A stretch of 5,177 nucleotides of DNA from an uncultured Bacilli bacterium. GTDB taxonomy: Bacteria > Bacillota_I > Bacilli_A > RF39 > UBA660. This document shows, piece by piece, positions 4,383 through 5,177 of this stretch. The position numbers and the translations under genes were made by a program. The stretch spans positions 1 to 5,177 of the forward strand of contig CALVKK010000070.1 in assembly GCA_944332645.1 (NCBI GenBank), in the 5' to 3' direction. Position 1 is the stretch's first letter. Every line of letters starts with the position of its first letter. Below the pieces are notes generated by a model, which was given only the letters and a program-made list of their open reading frames with translations, was not told the origin of the DNA and searched no databases.

Positions 4383-5177
4383 ATGAATCAAGATATTATA
4401 AAAAATACTAGTTTAGAATTAAATATAAAAAATAATCAAGTTGAGGCTGTTTTAAAGTTATTAAAAGATGGTAATACGATACCTTTTATTGCCCGATATC
4501 GTAAAGAAGCAACCGGTGCTTTAGACGAAGAACAAATAAGAAAAATAAGTGATATCTATGAATATCAAGTAAATTTATTAAAAAGAAAAGAAGATGTTAT
4601 TAGGCTAATCGATGAAAAGGGATTGTTAACCGATGAATTAAAAAATCATATTTTAAATGCTAATAAATTAATTGAAGTTGAAGATTTATATCGACCATAT
4701 AAGGAGAAGAAAAAAACTAAAGCAACTGATGCCATTAATAATGGGCTAGAGCCACTAGCTAAAATAATTATGTCTTTTCCAGTTAAAAGTGATATTGAAA
4801 CTATAGCTAAAGCTTACTTAAATGATAAAATTAAAATTGTTGCTGATGCCATTCAAGGTGCCAAATACATTATCGCCGAATGGATAAGTGATAATGCGTC
4901 TTATCGTAAGTGGATCAGAAATTATACTTATCGTAACGGGATAATTATTACAAAATTAAAAAAAGATGCTGATGATGAAAATAAAACATATGAGATGTAT
5001 TATGATTATCAAGAAAAAATCAAAGAGATTAAACCTCATCGTATTTTAGCTATCAATCGTGCTGAAAACGAAAAAGTTATCAGTGTCAATATCGAGATTA
5101 ACAAAGAGGAAATCATTAACAATTTAAAGGCAAAAATTATTAAAAATAATCAATCATTTGTTGTTGAAATAGTGCTT
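4383..5177 (+). CDS. tex: Tex family S1 RNA-binding protein (N-terminal part, cut by window end)
   Basis: Tex is a conserved cytoplasmic nucleic-acid-binding protein with a helical N-terminal region, a YqgF/RNase H-like domain, helix-hairpin-helix motifs and a C-terminal S1 domain, usually 700-800 aa; it is tied to transcription and RNA turnover. Only the first 265 residues lie here, and the frame is open to the last base. Family hallmarks are TIPFIARYRKEATGALDE (32-49), EDLYRPYKEKKKTKAT (100-115) and PHRILAINRAE (218-228). All match the Tex N-terminal domain at the usual positions. The YqgF, HhH and S1 domains would follow beyond the window. The ATG at 4383 has AAGGAAGG with 7-base spacing and its own promoter, so it begins a new transcription unit. 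No frameshift or stop is seen in the visible part. Confidence 0.95.
   Translation, partial: MNQDIIKNTSLELNIKNNQVEAVLKLLKDGNTIPFIARYRKEATGALDEEQIRKISDIYEYQVNLLKRKEDVIRLIDEKGLLTDELKNHILNANKLIEVEDLYRPYKEKKKTKATDAINNGLEPLAKIIMSFPVKSDIETIAKAYLNDKIKIVADAIQGAKYIIAEWISDNASYRKWIRNYTYRNGIIITKLKKDADDENKTYEMYYDYQEKIKEIKPHRILAINRAENEKVISVNIEINKEEIINNLKAKIIKNNQSFVVEIVL

Overview
The window is very AT-rich. Genes are closely packed, all on the + strand, and use strong AGGAGG-type ribosome binding sites. It looks like a low-GC member of the Bacilli/Mollicutes group, perhaps one of the uncultured gut lineages (RF39-like), but the lineage is an inference from protein style, not a proof. TGA is a true stop here: murT ends in a TGA that overlaps the gatD start, and tryptophan is encoded by TGG. 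This is therefore not the Mycoplasma genetic code.

Positions 92-3610 form one apparent transcription unit. An extended -10 promoter (89-97) drives murT (Mur-ligase-like), gatD (glutamine-amidotransferase-like), ppa (family I inorganic pyrophosphatase) and a membrane-anchored extracytoplasmic protein. These genes are joined by overlaps of 4 and 8 nt and a 1-nt gap, and a strong hairpin terminator closes the unit at 3580-3610. MurT and GatD normally form the complex that amidates the D-glutamate of lipid II. In this copy, GatD lacks both the nucleophilic cysteine (Thr90) and the catalytic histidine (Leu172), and MurT has Asn at the expected fourth zinc-ribbon cysteine. The rest of both proteins, and the ppa active site, look intact. 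The altered MurT/GatD pair is the most interesting signal in the window.

Positions 3611-3859 are a non-coding, extremely AT-rich spacer with candidate promoters, a perfect 11-bp inverted repeat and a possible 21-codon leader ORF. It precedes two small overlapping unrecognised genes: a 109-aa very acidic protein (3860-4189) and a 36-aa Asp/Asn/Tyr-rich peptide (4176-4286). They look like an accessory pair inserted between two housekeeping units.

From 4351 a second extended -10 promoter leads into tex (S1/YqgF-family RNA-binding protein), of which only the first 265 codons are inside the window. No tRNA, rRNA, CRISPR array, insertion sequence or recognisable riboswitch was seen.
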